Shown piece after piece: positions 1-11,254 of a DNA stretch of 64,000 bases (positions are counted from its first letter, which is position 1; each line of letters starts with the position of its first letter). The position numbers and the translations under genes were made by a program. This DNA comes from Hippopus hippopus (taxonomy: Eukaryota > Mollusca > Bivalvia > Cardiida > Cardiidae). The stretch lies in the NCBI GenBank assembly GCA_946811185.2, contig OX328102.1, forward strand, positions 63,133,416 through 63,197,415, given 5' to 3'. A model generated the notes under the pieces. It was not told where the DNA came from. It saw nothing but the letters and a program-made list of their open reading frames with translations, and did no database searches.

Positions 1-416
1 AACTATTATCTTAAGCATTTGGAGCTAGAACTTATTGGCTCTTCGTTTGTAATAATATTCTAAACCATGACAATACATTTACCTTAATTTGTTATTTTGG
101 TTTTAAACCAAAGCTGAACAACTTAAAAGTTATTTGAAAAACTTCATAAAAATTGTGCTGTTTGTTAATTTCTTCTACAACACAATTTTCAACATGCTCT
201 TTTAAATAATTAATAAACGAAAATTGCAGTATCACTGTATGTTTAGTGCTTCGTAATGTAAACAATTCACCTCAGACAACATGTCTTACTATTTTTATCA
301 TTGCTATAACTACAAATAGGATTCACAGGAGAAATCATCGAATTTGGTTGATATAAATTGTAGCACTTGTTTCACAATGAATGTACAGTAAATATGTATA
401 TACGTGCTTGAATTAC
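1..416. other. Gene A intron, left edge
   Basis: AT-rich intron sequence following the last visible gene A exon. I see no exon, RNA gene or clear repeat in it. The next exon (counterpart of 59064-59209 in gene B) must lie outside the window. Confidence 0.5.
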
Positions 417-522
417 CTTGGAAAATTGTTCTCCGTGCATTTAAGTGCGCCATATGCAACGAAATCCCACTGATATTTGCTGACGTAGACCCCAGGGAAT
501 CGAAAATTGTTCGGAAACCACA
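417..522 (-). CDS. Gene A exon: F5/8C / fucolectin-like domain part 3
   Basis: A 106-nt exon encoding WFPNNFRFPGVYVSKYQWDF, then YGALKC and FPR. Gene B exon 55128-55233 is also 106 nt and aligns throughout. The acceptor is ATTGCAG and the donor GTAATT. This is the last gene A exon inside the window. Confidence 0.75.
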
Positions 523-3500
523 CTGCAATGATACGGGAGACAAAATGTGAAGTTAATTTACTGTCACTGTTTTAAAAGGTACTTCAGTTATACCTCGGCG
601 GCCAGTGCACTGGTCTACGCGTCTCTGTTGATCCCCTTTACCGACAGTACGTGCAACACTTTTATAGGACACCAGCTGCTTTTCCAAAACAAGAAAGTCA
701 AAACAATGTACAACGCCCTGATTTAAATGAAGTGTGTTGCAAGTTCTATGTAAATCTTGAAAAGAGCTCTTCCTCCAGAATTTGCTGCATTTGACAAAAA
801 CACAACTTCTAATTTGCTAAACCAAATTGCTTAACCAATTAGAATTTGGTTAGCATATCATAAGTAGCTTAACTTTCTAAATCTAAAGTTAGAATGAAAT
901 AATAGGTGATTAGTAAATACTGACCATTTACTTTTTTAGAACAGCACGAAACAACTTACCATAACTTCTTTCTACAAAAACGGCATGAACCTCCAAGTTT
1001 TCTTCCAAATCCACTTGGATCCATTGTTTATTTTGAGGTCGCTTGGCAACAAATGATACACCTAAAATAATGAGTCAAAAATCAAGACAGATCAGTAGCA
1101 ATGCATTAAAACCTATGTTGTTATGCAGTAATTATAATCGGCTCGTCGAGAAAACTCCAATGAGTAGTTAGGACAAGTATATTACGATTCTAGCTACAAA
1201 TTGAAAACTTATTATGGTTTATATACTAGAACAAGCCTTTTAACTTTAGTTGCAATGAATCAAGACTTACAGCTCCAAATGCTGCCAAATGTAATCAGTT
1301 CGGGGTTCAAATTGCAGACCAATTCAATACAAAATATTTAAAAAGTATGGCTTTTATTATAAGCCTGATAATGTATTACAGTGCAATCTGCTAAAGTTCC
1401 TGACAGAATTTTTTTTCTGTGGCACTGGAACTTTAACAAACTGAAACCCTTCGCTAGCGAGGATGTTTTAAAGAGAGAATATTATTCCAGGTGGCGACGC
1501 GCTTCGCCAAAGCCTTGAACAAGTTTCCAAGAGCCCTGCCACCTGACTGGAAAACGAATTTATCTTACTGCAAAGTTTTATCATTCTTATTCAAGGGAAA
1601 TTTCCCTGTTTTATGGTCTTGCGAATCGCAAACGATTACGAAATCGAACTTCCCCAATGAGTGCCCCAACACACTGAAAAAAACGTCACTGAAAAGTGTG
1701 TAAAACGTGCAGTTTGGTGCATAGAGTCACTGCGAAAAACATTCGATGTATTTTAATTTAAACACGGATTTAAACTACTTCAAGGTAGGTAACGATTCAT
1801 TTTATGATTTGTTGGCAAAATTTAATGACCTATAGTTGCTTCAAACGACCAATGTATGACCTTTGAAACTTTGCGATTTGTTTACACGACGAAAGGATAT
1901 GACTCGTTTTAACCTCGTGTATTTGTTTTAGAATGACAACAAACGATAATATATTTGGCCCTGATCTTTTATTTTCAAATTAATCCATTCTTTACGCTTT
2001 AATGACAACCATCAATGGAAATAAATGTCATAATATGGTTTATGTGTCTTTTGGGCGACTCGTATCGATCGACGCCGCCATCTTGAATTTTGTGTTGAAG
2101 TGAGTTAAGTCTACGGGGCTCCCGACAGAACAAAAACTGCTTTTCCCTGGAGCTTTCAATGTTTATTCGGTGCATATTATCCAATCAGATCGCGAGAAAT
2201 TTCTTTGCAATATAATAATAACTGTTGCTTACCCGGAATGCCGTCCACTACGAGTTCCGGTGGGTTACTGGACCCGTACTCGGCAGAGTAGACCGGTTTG
2301 TTGAATTCTACGGCTTCTAAACTTGGATCGATGTCTGAAACCAAAAAGAAGATTAACATGTGACTTCAATATTGGAATGTATGTACAGAAGCTTGGAGGA
2401 ATTATCAGAGGAAAGGAAAAAAATGAAAAAAGAAAAGGATCAAAAGACGGGAAAAACCGAAATGAAAAGAAATAGGAAACATAAATAAATAACAAACAAA
2501 TGAAAAGAGGGAAAACAATTAGCAAATACAAACGCAAAGGGGGAACTATGTCTCCATCTGCCGAGGTAATATCCCTTTTTCACGACATAATATCTCGATT
2601 GAACAACATATATTTTATTTTTCAACGACATAATACATCGTTTCCAAAAGAAAAATTTCCCATGAAAAGGAGACAGGACAATCGATCCGTTTTTACTGGG
2701 AACACTGCATGTTGTTGTCAGAACGGACCAAATAGTTTGGATTCTTGCAAATGTATATCAGCTGAGGCTCTAGGTTTTTGTACTTTATGTCAAATTCGCC
2801 AGTCTGTATATCTAAATTAAATGACTAACAATGAGTTTTCGGCGTAATTGCCTGTTTTCCCTCGTTTACCCTCTGTTGCAACTGGTGGTCATTTTAATCA
2901 AAGTGCCCTCAAAATGAAAAAAAAAAAGGTTTGTACAAACCACATATAGGAACATCACATGCTTCCATTCTCTGTTCATCGCTGGTTCCATTCTCAGTTA
3001 TAACGTAAACCGAGCACCAGGTATTATCTTTCAATTCGCCCCACGGCCAGTACGTACGACAATAGTTGTGATCGAAGTCACCCACATATTGTCGTTGAGG
3101 AAGGAAATTTTCGCCGTTAGACTCTTTCACTTCGTACCAGTGTATACAGGGGTTACCATACATGGAGGTATTTTGGGTCCCTCGGTATGAAAATCCTCCA
3201 TCTTGTTCGAACATACATTCTCGTCTCTCTTTGTACAAATAAATAATTTCATGCACATATGATAAAGATATTTAACTTTTTTTTTAGGTTTAGGACTGAT
3301 TCATTTCGACTGAATCATTTAATCAAAACAAGTTTAAAAGACTCAGTAGCGGCCAAAAGTAAACAATGCCGACATTAAAATGTATTTGAATTCAAATTCT
3401 AACATGACACGTAAATTCGGCTCTATAAACACAGTGCAACGAAATCGTGGTAAAATCCACGTCATTCTGTATAAAGTAAGTAAGTAAGTAAGTAAGTAAG

Positions 3501-6500
3501 ATATTCAGTGGAATATAATCTGCATCCGCGTTTTTACTCTAAGTATGAACTTGTTTTCCTTTCATTAAGAGTCGGTCATGTTAGAATCAAAATAATCTTT
3601 TTTCTATTGTGGTTTATCGTTCAATAAACCACGTTGTGAGTTATGAGGCGCAATGAATAAACCACTCGGGCTATCGCCCTCGTGGATTATTTATTGTGCC
3701 TCATAACTCACAACTGTGGTTTATTGAACGATAAACCACGATAGAAAGAAGACTGTTTCTTAATCATACCTTTTAAAAGTTTGGAAATTATTGTTTTTTA
3801 ATTATTATTTAACCCTTAAGCTGCTAAATAAGTAAAATGAAATTTTTCAACCAATTGTAAAAACCCAAATATTGTTATTTCAAACTTATTCTTTTGGGTA
3901 AACATATCTCCGTATCAGGCGGTGCAGATTCAAGATCAGACTGCACATTCTGTGCAGTCTTATCTTTATTTACACTGTCCATGAAAGTCCTTGAGTCGCG
4001 CTAGGCAGCCAAAGGGCTAATTGTATGCTCTATAAAGAATGTAATCAAGTATAAGACTTTACCATTTGGAGCGTAATAACAGAGTTCGAGTCTCCGGTAG
4101 CCGTCCCCTATGTCTGTGAACACGGTTAGACTGCCTTCAGTGTTAAATGTGTGCAAATCGTCCACAAAGTCAAACCTTTCATTGCTCGCCGCCATGCCTT
4201 CAATCTCAGAGCATTCAGAGATGTTAGTCTGAAATACATAACTATTAAACAGCGCAAACTTACAGCATTGTTTGGGAGGTCATCCCTTTTTGTTGGGAAT
4301 TTCGTCAAATCCCAGAACAGTTGTTTTCGGTAATTCCCCATAGCCTCCCTCCCTCCACATAACAACGCATTACAATATTAGGTAACGCGCGAGGAATGTC
4401 GGGTGAATTACGTCATATTTTCCTCTTGTTGAATGGCACGCAGTGTTTACCTACATAACTACTGCGCGGGAACTTCTGTTTTCGCCTTCAATTGAAAAGT
4501 TAGAGAATATGAAATCGGTATTTTTCACTCGTCGTAACCATGAAATATCAAACAATAATCCACCATTATTTCTCGATAAACTACCGAAAAGCGTGAAATA
4601 AAATACTTTCTATTGTCTGTTTTCACACAAACACCATCTTAATTTTAAAACATCAATATCAGCAATTTTTTCCAGGTGATACTGATATCGTTGAAATCAT
4701 TACGATCAACATGGGAGCGTTCCAACCATTTACAACAGATCATTTTCTCAGATATCCACGACATAAATTAGCTTAATGAAAGTATTGGAAAATGTTAATT
4801 GATGTTGTCAACTTTTCGCTCTGTTTAAATTTTCGTCGTGGGGGCAATTGAGAAATGGATCTTGCTAATATATGATTGCTTTGAATTTTATTTCCCTCTC
4901 TTTTTCTCGTCAGACATTCCTTTAACCCTTTACCACACAATGACGCCTTTCAACACCCCTGAAGAAGAGGCCTTTTGAAAACATTGTGGGAAAAGGAGAA
5001 AATGCTGGTAACCAGCATTTTCTCCTTTTCCCACAAAGTTTTCTACCCTATCAAAGAAAAGTTGCGTCATTTGAGCCACTATGAAATTGTCTTCTGTTAA
5101 TGCTTTCAATTTGGATAGGTCTTAAATTTTGCCGTGTGGTAAAGGGTTAAGTCAGTCAGGGCTTTAGGGGTTAAAAACCCTGAAGGTGAAGACCTTTGAA
5201 AACATTGTGGGAAGAGGACAAAACGTAAGGTAAAGGGTTAACTCTGTCCAAACAATCCGGAGTTTTTATGGCATTGAAGAAACGTTTTTTTTTTTTTTTC
5301 CAAACATTGTGGGAAAAGGAGAAAATTCTGGTAACCATCAGTGGTAGCAACAACAGCAGCAGAAGCAACAACAACATCAACAACACCATTGTAATATTTT
5401 TTTAACAATAAAACTTATTAACACGAATCCTACCTTTATCATGATAAACGGAAATGTATTCGGAAATGTTTTGCCGTTTTCATCTAAATTATCCTCTTGA
5501 CAACAGAAGTAAAATGTGGGCGTTCCCAAGGTTACATTTCGTATTGAGATATGCGGAAGAACACCGTCAGTATTGTACCAGAAAAGCTGGTATTCGCCAA
5601 GTGTGACATGACTCTCAACAAAACCTGAACAAAAGAAAGCGATAAAACATAATAAAACGGGGTGGGGGGGTGGGGGGGGGGGGCTTAACTGGTTATCAAA
5701 CAATAATTTTTTCAGACCTGTCTAGCTTGAAAGCCTTTGCAGGCAACAAAATGAATGTGACTTAAATGACTTAAAAGTTTTTGAAACGCTAGAAAATATT
5801 TAGAAAAGGCATCATCCTTAGGGTCGATAAACTCGAGGTTGTTTAGTAAAAACCTAAACCTAAGACTGCAAAGCGAAGCCCTCCTTGATTTTAGTACTAT
5901 GCCGATCAAAATCAGATTGTTTTTTGTGGACAGTGTAGATCAAGGCCAGATTGCATAGAAACTGCAATCTGATCTCGGATTGATAAAGTTTACTATTTTA
6001 AATGACAAGGACGTAATCTTGGTTTGTATGCATTCACATTTCTATGATGAGTTAACTAGAAAAAGGTTTTTTTTTTTCATAATCGTTACGTTTTAAACAT
6101 TCAAAATACGCAGATAAAAGGGTAAATTGTGCAAACACAAGCTGTTGACGTCGACAGGTCGTTTGCTTGCAGTATAGGTGCATATATACACGTGTCGAAA
6201 AATTTGCAAATTTCCGATTACGGGCATTTTGCGTACGGTAATGTTTGCAAATTCAAGACACACGTTATTTGTTGCTATACTTGTGGTAAAATACGTGAAC
6301 AGAAAAGTTTGTGAATTTTTCAAATTCGCGAAATCGCCAAAATTTCCACATCGCAAAAATTTCCACTTATACAGTGTCAAGAGATACGATGACGATGAGT
6401 GGGTTTGTTTCTCAGGTGACAATGTCTTACCAGGGAATATGTACAGTTCTGGTGATATATAGAATTTTCCTCAGGCTATCTGGCCTCAATTGATTTGAAA

Positions 6501-9500
6501 CTAAAAACACAAAAGCATCAAAATACTGTCTTGATAGATTATCCGTCGGACGCCAAACGACTGTCTTATACAGTCTATAGAGACAAAGTGCCAAGCTCAA
6601 ACTTCTGTCTTTGGTTTAACACGGACGGAGTATGAACATTGCTTCAAACTGTCGTTCGTGTCTTGGCTTCAATCACCCTGTCAGTCCTATTCGGCTTCAA
6701 ACGTCTTCAAACAGGTTCCTGTGAAGCACTTCAAATCTGTCTGAAGCTGGCCAGGAACGGTGTTATGCTGAACCGCTGTCGGTCTGTGTTTCAGACCGAT
6801 CTGTTCAACCCTCACTGCCTAGGCTGGAACTGTGAGACAAGACTTCTCAGCTTCAAACTGCTTGGAACGGGTCCGTTTGAGGCTGGGTCTATATGGGACG
6901 TGTTGAAGCAACTCCCCGAGTTGTGCTTGGAATGAGTCTGAACCTCTCTGAAGCTGGGCTGTTTGAGGCTGGTTCGTTCGGAACAACTCCCGAGTCAGTC
7001 CAACGTGTTTGGAGTGAGTCTGTACCTCTCTGAAGCTGGGCTGTTTGAAGTATAGACGAGCGTCGTTTGCTCCTCAGCGTTGTAGATGGGAAGGCGAATG
7101 CTGAGCCTCTGTCGATCTTGCTCTGTGCTAGTCGATCTGCTCAACCTTGTGTCGCCTATATCCACAGCGTGAAAAGAGTGATTTCTCTGTAATGGTTTAC
7201 AGAGATAAATCGCTGTCGCAGTATAATGTTGCAACAACGCGAACTTCTGATAAGTTTGGCACTATTTATATTCACCAATTATAAGTCGACTGAACGGGGT
7301 CAAAATTTTGTGTTTCTTAAAGTGTCATGATTTCTTGATCTGATAATCTACCAAGACTTTAAATGTGAAATTACAATGTACCTATTGCAGAATATAACAA
7401 AACAAAAATGCATATTATTCAACACATTAATACTGATTGAAATTAAAATCTATGATTTATTCAAAAGAAACAATGTATTCCAAAAATAGTACTAAAGCAT
7501 CAAATGATCAAAGTACTCCCGGTACTCACAATGATAGTCATTAAACTATATACAACATGTGGTACTGCCTGTACCTTACAGATTATTCTGACATACAGCA
7601 ATTCCTTTATCAAACAATAAAATTTGGATTCAACCACAATGAAATCACTTGTAGCCAGCAAATTAAGTATGGTCCAAATTTTAGGGATTTGTCTTGGAAA
7701 GTGTAGAAAACATTATACATGTAGGAAAAGGAGAACATGCTGTCTAATTAAAATGCTGGAAGCGAGTACTTTCTCCTTTTCTCACATTGTTTAATGATCT
7801 GCTTCATCAGGACTGTTACAATAAGTGACTGTATGGGAAAATTTCAACCCTTAACGTGCTAAATAAGTGAAATGAAACTTCAGACAAATAGTAAAACCCA
7901 TAATTCTATTACTTCAAAGGTATCTCTTGGGGGAAATATATCTCTGTATCGGATAGTGTAGAGCCAAGATCAGACTGCACGTTCTGTGCAGTCTGATCTT
8001 GATCTAAACTGTCCGCAATAGGTCATTAAGTCGTGCGGGGAGCCTAAGGATTACTGCTTACCCCTTGGACAAGTCAATCCATACTTGAGCAAGCAATAAT
8101 TTCCGGATGGCCAATTTGAGTCTCCACTCTCACTGTGATCTGAACCACTGTCTTCAAAATCGTCTCTAGTACAGAAATTCAGTTGTAAAGATCGAACAGT
8201 GAACGGCCCTAAAATGTGAGGGTCGGGCGTAAACCTGGGGTATTCAGCGTAGTTTGTGGGATGTGGCATTTTCCATCTCTGAACCGGCCTATCGGCACCA
8301 AGTGTCATGTTAACATAGCCTCTGAAACAGAGGGGGATATAGGCTTAGATGCCCCGTAGCAGCCCAAAGTAAACAATACATGTTCCGTGTTCATCAACCA
8401 TTCTTAAGTTCATTCTTAGTCTTTCGACCCAAGATTTTTCTAAAATTGAAATTAACACAATTTCTGATTGGCTAAACCAAATGGTTTAGCCAATCAGAAG
8501 TTGTACTATTTAGAATTAGACTAAGAATGTTCTTAAGAATGGTGGCTGAATACGGACCCCAATGTTTAAAACAAACAAAAAAAAAAAAAATGAATAAAAT
8601 CAATAGATAAAATCAGATAAATAAATATATAAAAACAAAGCTTCAGCCTCAGCTGATATAACTACATAGGTACCCTAACACTTTCCCTCGCCAGCATCAT
8701 TGGAATTCATTAAATAGGATCTATCTTTCTATCTGTATCACTCTTGTTATCTTGATTTTTAGTCTTTGTGTGTTCAGATATTTCTTTACCTGTTTTTCTT
8801 TCTTATTCCTTAGCTACTATACTGTTTAAACGTTTTTCAGCTGCCATGTAAGACTGTTATTTCTTAAACATGTGATTGGAGAAGGGGAATGGTCGAACCT
8901 AAGTTGTGAGAACTTGTGGCCAAACCGCTATGCCAATGTGTCATTCCATGTACTTGAAATTTTGTTGTATGTATCGCTTATGTTGACGTGTATATGGTAA
9001 TAAAATATGTTTTAACTAATTAAACTAATATTAAAGGGAGGTAATTATATTAGCTATAACGTAATCGTGAAAAGTTTTTTTTAGAAACTTACATATGCCA
9101 CCCATGGTCTAGATCCTCTGGACATCCAAACGCTGTTGACAATATACTGTAACGTCCTGTAGGCCACTTCGTCGGCTTTAATTCTGTAATGTAGAACAGT
9201 CTTCTCGTGATGTTAACACATTACAACTCAATACGTAGTTTTACCGACCCTGAAGAAGAAAGCTTTTGAAAACATTTTGAGAAAAGGAGAAAATGCTGGT
9301 AACCAACATTTTCTCCTTTTCCCACAATGTTTTGTGCCAAATCGTAAACAGAGGTCATCATTAAGGCTTTATTTAATTTGTCGTGCGCAAATGCTTTCAA
9401 TTAAGTAGATTCCAAAATTTTGTCGTTTGGAAAAGTGTTAAGGTATTACTGAACAAATCATTTAAACCTAATAGAACTATTACATGTATACACAATGGGC

Positions 9501-11084
9501 GAATATCCAAAGGAGAGGAAAAGCCCATTTTTACAGAAAGGACACGATCAATTGTAAGTAACAAACATTGGTTGCTTTTTCCACATTGTTTTCCATATAC
9601 ATCAAATGTATGGGTGTAAAAACAGTTGTTTAGGCCAGCCATTGATCAACTAATAAATCCCAGATGTATCAAACCCATTAGATTGGTACATAGATGTAAT
9701 GGATGCTTCCTCTTGTCAGTGACTGATTTACAATATTTTGTTCTCTGTGTCCATGTGTCCAGGGTACCCACGGGATGCCATCACAGTAAGTCAAGGGTCC
9801 CCATGAGTGCCATCAATGTAAGTCAAAGGTAACCACAGAATGCCTTGCATAGACAGTCATGGATAACCATTGGATGCTATCACAGTGAGTCTAACAATAA
9901 AATCAATAGCCTGAATATATCTTCATATTCCGTCCAATAATGATGGAACGAAAAGTATAAGGCTACCAATTTTGGAATAATGTAATAGTCCCCCACCTCC
10001 TATCCCTGGTACTAAGCTATGGTCAAATATGTTCGACTGCATTACCTACCGCTTGGCGGCGTTTTTCAAATGCATACCTATCTGATATGGATATTTTGGG
10101 TACAGAACTGGATTAATTTTCAAGATGGTAATCGATGAAGCAAATTTTGAAAGAAACCATACCTTTCTCCAGCCATTGTTAGCTAGAATAAAACCTTCGC
10201 ACCAGACATTTAGAACCACGGCCCCTGGGAAATAGCCTGGGAAATGCCTGGGAAATAGCCCCGATATAAGCCCAGCATGATGCCATATTTTTTGTTTAAA
10301 GTCTGTAAAAAACTCTGCACAAATCGCGGTTTCCCTTAGTCTATAAAGAGTGCTTGCTATTTTTTCAGTGGCATAGTTTAAGTTCTGGGCATTCAATATT
10401 AGTATTTATCCTATACAAGTTAATGATGCATCACAGTAGACAAGTCAATCTTCGAAAAATATGACATGCGCAGACATCTGCAGTTAATTTTTTTTTAAGA
10501 GACTACCAAGTTCATTTTATGGGGAATGAAAGATATGAGTCATGTTCTGCGAAAAGACGGTTAAATGCATCTACAAAAAGTTCCGACAAAAGTCAGCCTG
10601 CGCAGTTTGCGCAGGCTTACCTGTGTCGAAATTTTTTTATTTCAGCTAATCTAACCCTTGTCCCAGGGCAATTCTAAGTGATAACTCAGTTTATTGTTGG
10701 ACAAAAGTGATTTTATGGATCCATAAGTATGAGATGACTTGCTTGGTATAATGCATCACTGAGATGCAGTTATAACCCCTTTTCCAGAGCACCCAAATGC
10801 AAGCAATATGGGAAATATAAAAAAAAAAAAAAAAAAAAGGCGTTGGGACAATCAATTCGACCGATAAGCAGTCTGGCCATGGGTAGACTGGCCAGAGATC
10901 GCAAACGGTACTCGTGTTATACAAGAAAATAATAGGAGTAAAGTTCCGTATAAAATAAATCAAAATAAACAATGGAGATACTTGCCCGTCTCACAAAACA
11001 ACCCGATGTACCCCGCGGGACAGAAACACGTACAAGTCACGTTGTCTAGGGTACCGTCGTGATGGCACGTGATTCCCCAACATT
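417..11084 (-). CDS. Host gene A: multi-domain secreted ApeC protein (9 exons seen, 3' end off window)
   Basis: Nine exons on the minus strand were assembled from splice sites and from protein similarity to gene B at 43-63 kb: 11084-10986, 9183-9093, 8321-8062, 5624-5434, 4228-4063, 3228-2941, 2334-2233, 1061-960 and 522-417. All junction phases agree with gene B. The predicted order is EGF-like, ApeC (four exons), kringle-like, then the start of an F5/8C/fucolectin-like domain. ApeC proteins (apextrin relatives) are secreted proteins linked to embryonic matrix and microbial recognition in invertebrates. A signal-peptide exon upstream of the EGF exon was not found; it may lie beyond the minisatellite or beyond the Polinton. 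Domain calls are mine by eye. The gene continues left of position 1. Confidence 0.8.
960..1061 (-). CDS. Gene A exon: F5/8C / fucolectin-like domain part 2
   Basis: A 102-nt exon encoding RPQNKQWIQVDLEENLEVHA, the 'WwqVDLg....i..V' core of the domain. The acceptor is TTTTAG and the donor GTAAGT. It matches gene B exon 52380-52481, also 102 nt. Confidence 0.8.
1483..2222. repeat. Repeat family M8 copy in gene A intron
   Basis: Sequence near 1,650-1,730 (CCCCAATGAGTGCCCC..., ...GCAGTTTGGTGCATAG) and near 2,190-2,220 (cGCGAGAAATTTCTTTGCA) matches 56,650-56,930 in inverted orientation. AACAAGTTTCCAAG with nearby CCTGCCACCT at about 1,518-1,545 matches the hairpin arms at 57,022-57,166. Ends are approximate. 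Confidence 0.55.
2233..2334 (-). CDS. Gene A exon: F5/8C / fucolectin-like domain part 1
   Basis: A 102-nt exon encoding NKPVYSAEYGSSNPPELVVDG, the usual beginning of a fucolectin/F5-8C domain (nkpa.qSs.y....a..avDG). It has the same length as gene B exon 51730-51831. It is preceded by TTTCAG and followed by GTAAGC. Confidence 0.75.
2941..3228 (-). CDS. Gene A exon: kringle-like domain
   Basis: A 288-nt exon encoding DGGFSYRG, then GNPCIHWYEV, then GDFDHNYCRTYWP, then WCSVYV and CDVPICG. This is the kringle pattern (C...Y.G......G..C..W......HNyCRnp......PWC......C.vp.C). The tryptophan/cysteine framework is kept. The donor is GTTTGT. The gene B counterpart is 50640-50912. Confidence 0.8.
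3410..3756 (-). repeat. M5-L transposon remnant with terminal hairpin (M5)
   Basis: The hairpin at about 3,595-3,755 has arms containing GTGGTTTATCGTTCAATAAA and its reverse complement. The outer part (about 3,410-3,475) matches the far end of the longer copies at 32,313-33,145, 52,895-53,703 and 59,790-60,215. This is therefore an internally deleted copy of one non-autonomous element. Confidence 0.75.
3476..3500. repeat. (AGTA)n microsatellite
   Basis: Tandem AGTA units directly after a short tract that matches the end of the M5-L element. Confidence 0.9.
3810..4020. repeat. MITE family M2 copy
   Basis: About 210 bp, bounded by TAACCCTTAAGCTGCTAA and GGCAGCCAAAGGGCTAA. The central palindrome is AGATCAGACTGCACATTCTGTGCAGTCT. 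Other copies are near 7,846-8,050, 30,795-31,003, 31,007-31,205, 38,706-38,925, 44,133-44,338, 52,165-52,310 and 60,536-60,650. Confidence 0.8.
4063..4228 (-). CDS. Gene A exon: ApeC domain part 4
   Basis: A 166-nt exon, the same length as gene B exon 48767-48932. It encodes SEC.EI, then NERFDFVDDLHTFNTEG, then DGYRRLELCYYAP, which closes the ApeC domain. The acceptor is TTTCAG and the donor G|GTAAAG. A palindromic repeat (M2) ends 43 bp downstream, inside the intron. Confidence 0.85.
4300..4610. repeat. Repeat family M7 copy (partial)
   Basis: Contains CGCATTACAATATTA, GCGCGGGAAC, TTCAATTGAA and CTCGATAAACTACCG in the same order as 57,610-57,880, and inverted relative to 33,840-34,120. Confidence 0.7.
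4922..5150. repeat. MITE family M1, full copy with TTAA ends
   Basis: 229 bp with perfect 17-bp terminal inverted repeats (TTAACCCTTTACCACAC / GTGTGGTAAAGGGTTAA). The central hairpin is GAGAAAATGCTGGTAACCAGCATTTTCTC. Partial copies follow at 5,150-5,345. Further copies are spread through the window at about 9,240, 30,370, 30,570, 35,203, 35,439, 37,940, 38,169, 39,017, 40,931, 41,157, 45,067, 45,700, 56,352 and 58,330. It is the commonest repeat here. Confidence 0.85.
5434..5624 (-). CDS. Gene A exon: ApeC domain part 3
   Basis: A 191-nt exon. It encodes ESHVTLGEYQLFW, then DGVLPHISI, then YFCCQED and FPFIMIK, matching the ApeC 'G.lP......YCCR.D......LP...PF.l' segment. The acceptor is TTCAG and the donor GTAGGA. 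The gene B counterpart is 47704-47903. Confidence 0.85.
6590..7250. other. GC-richer unclassified intronic segment with internal repeats
   Basis: Less AT-rich than its surroundings. It repeats CTTCAAAC and GTTTGAGGCTGG words, and a block around CCTCTCTGAAGCTGGGCTGT occurs at about 6,942 and 7,025. Open frames exist, but none resembles a domain of gene A and no splice sites frame them. It is probably an unclassified repeat. Confidence 0.4.
7846..8050. repeat. MITE family M2 copy
   Basis: AACCCTTAACGTGCTAAATA at one end; the central palindrome contains AGACTGCACGTTCTGTGCAGTCT. It ends 12 bp before the ApeC part-2 exon donor side at 8,062. Confidence 0.75.
8062..8321 (-). CDS. Gene A exon: ApeC domain part 2
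   Basis: A 260-nt exon. It encodes GYVNMTLG, then DPHILGPF.VRSLQLNFCT, then WPSGNYCLLKYG.TCPRG, the conserved middle of ApeC (fC...WP.G.YC...g..CP.G). The acceptor is TTTCAG and the donor GTAAGC. It aligns over its full length with gene B exon 45401-45651. Confidence 0.85.
8384..8560. repeat. MITE family M4 copy
   Basis: A long palindrome with centre GATTGGCTAAACCAAATGGT and complementary arms (TTCTTAAG... / ...CTTAAGAA). It is the same family as 47,998-48,184. Confidence 0.75.
9093..9183 (-). CDS. Gene A exon: ApeC domain part 1
   Basis: A 91-nt exon between ATTACAG and GTAAGT. It encodes the typical ApeC opening, WPTGRYSI followed by FGCPE and GWH. It aligns with gene B exon 44659-44752. 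Confidence 0.8.
9240..9440. repeat. MITE family M1 copy
   Basis: Central hairpin GAGAAAATGCTGGTAACCAACATTTTCTC and the flanking CGACCCTGAAGAAG and TTTTGTCGTTTGGAAAAG parts of the family. It lies in the gene A intron upstream of the ApeC part-1 exon. Confidence 0.75.
10535..10800. repeat. Repeat family M3 copy
   Basis: Starts ATATGAGTCATGTTCTGCG, contains CAGCCTGCGCAGTTTGCGCAGGC, and ends near CCTTTTCCAGAGCA. It has the order of the full copy at 55,568-55,822. Confidence 0.65.
10986..11084 (-). CDS. Gene A exon: EGF-like domain
   Basis: A 99-nt exon with six cysteines in EGF spacing (C..C...C.C.C........C, ending GLFCET). The acceptor is TTACAG. The donor appears to be a non-canonical GC (G|GCAAGT). 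The paralogous exon of gene B (43215-43313) is also 99 nt and has a GT donor at the same point. Confidence 0.75.
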
Positions 11085-11104
11085 CTGTAATAGATAAAGA
11101 AAAT

Positions 11105-11250
11105 ATCTGCTCTGTGAGAAGGGGGTTAATGCATCTTAGTGATATATAATACCAAGCAAATCATGGATCTATAAAATCAATTTTGTCTAACAACCGAATC
11201 ATGGGATTAATCCTTGGACATGCAAAAAGTTGACCAAAAACAAAAAGTAT
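11105..11250. repeat. Repeat family M3 fragment next to EGF exon
   Basis: CTGCTCTGTGAGAAGGGGGT followed by AATGCATC and CTTGGACATGCAAAAAGTTGACC matches part of the M3 family. It begins about 20 bp upstream of the EGF exon acceptor of gene A. Confidence 0.6.
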
Positions 11251-11254
11251 TGTG

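Noticed and set aside
4970..5040. microRNA or other structured ncRNA hairpin
   Set aside because: The same hairpin recurs dozens of times with transposon-like ends, so it is a MITE.
6639..6935. 98-codon open frame on the plus strand
   Set aside because: No domain, no splice framing, internal word repeats; probably repeat-derived.
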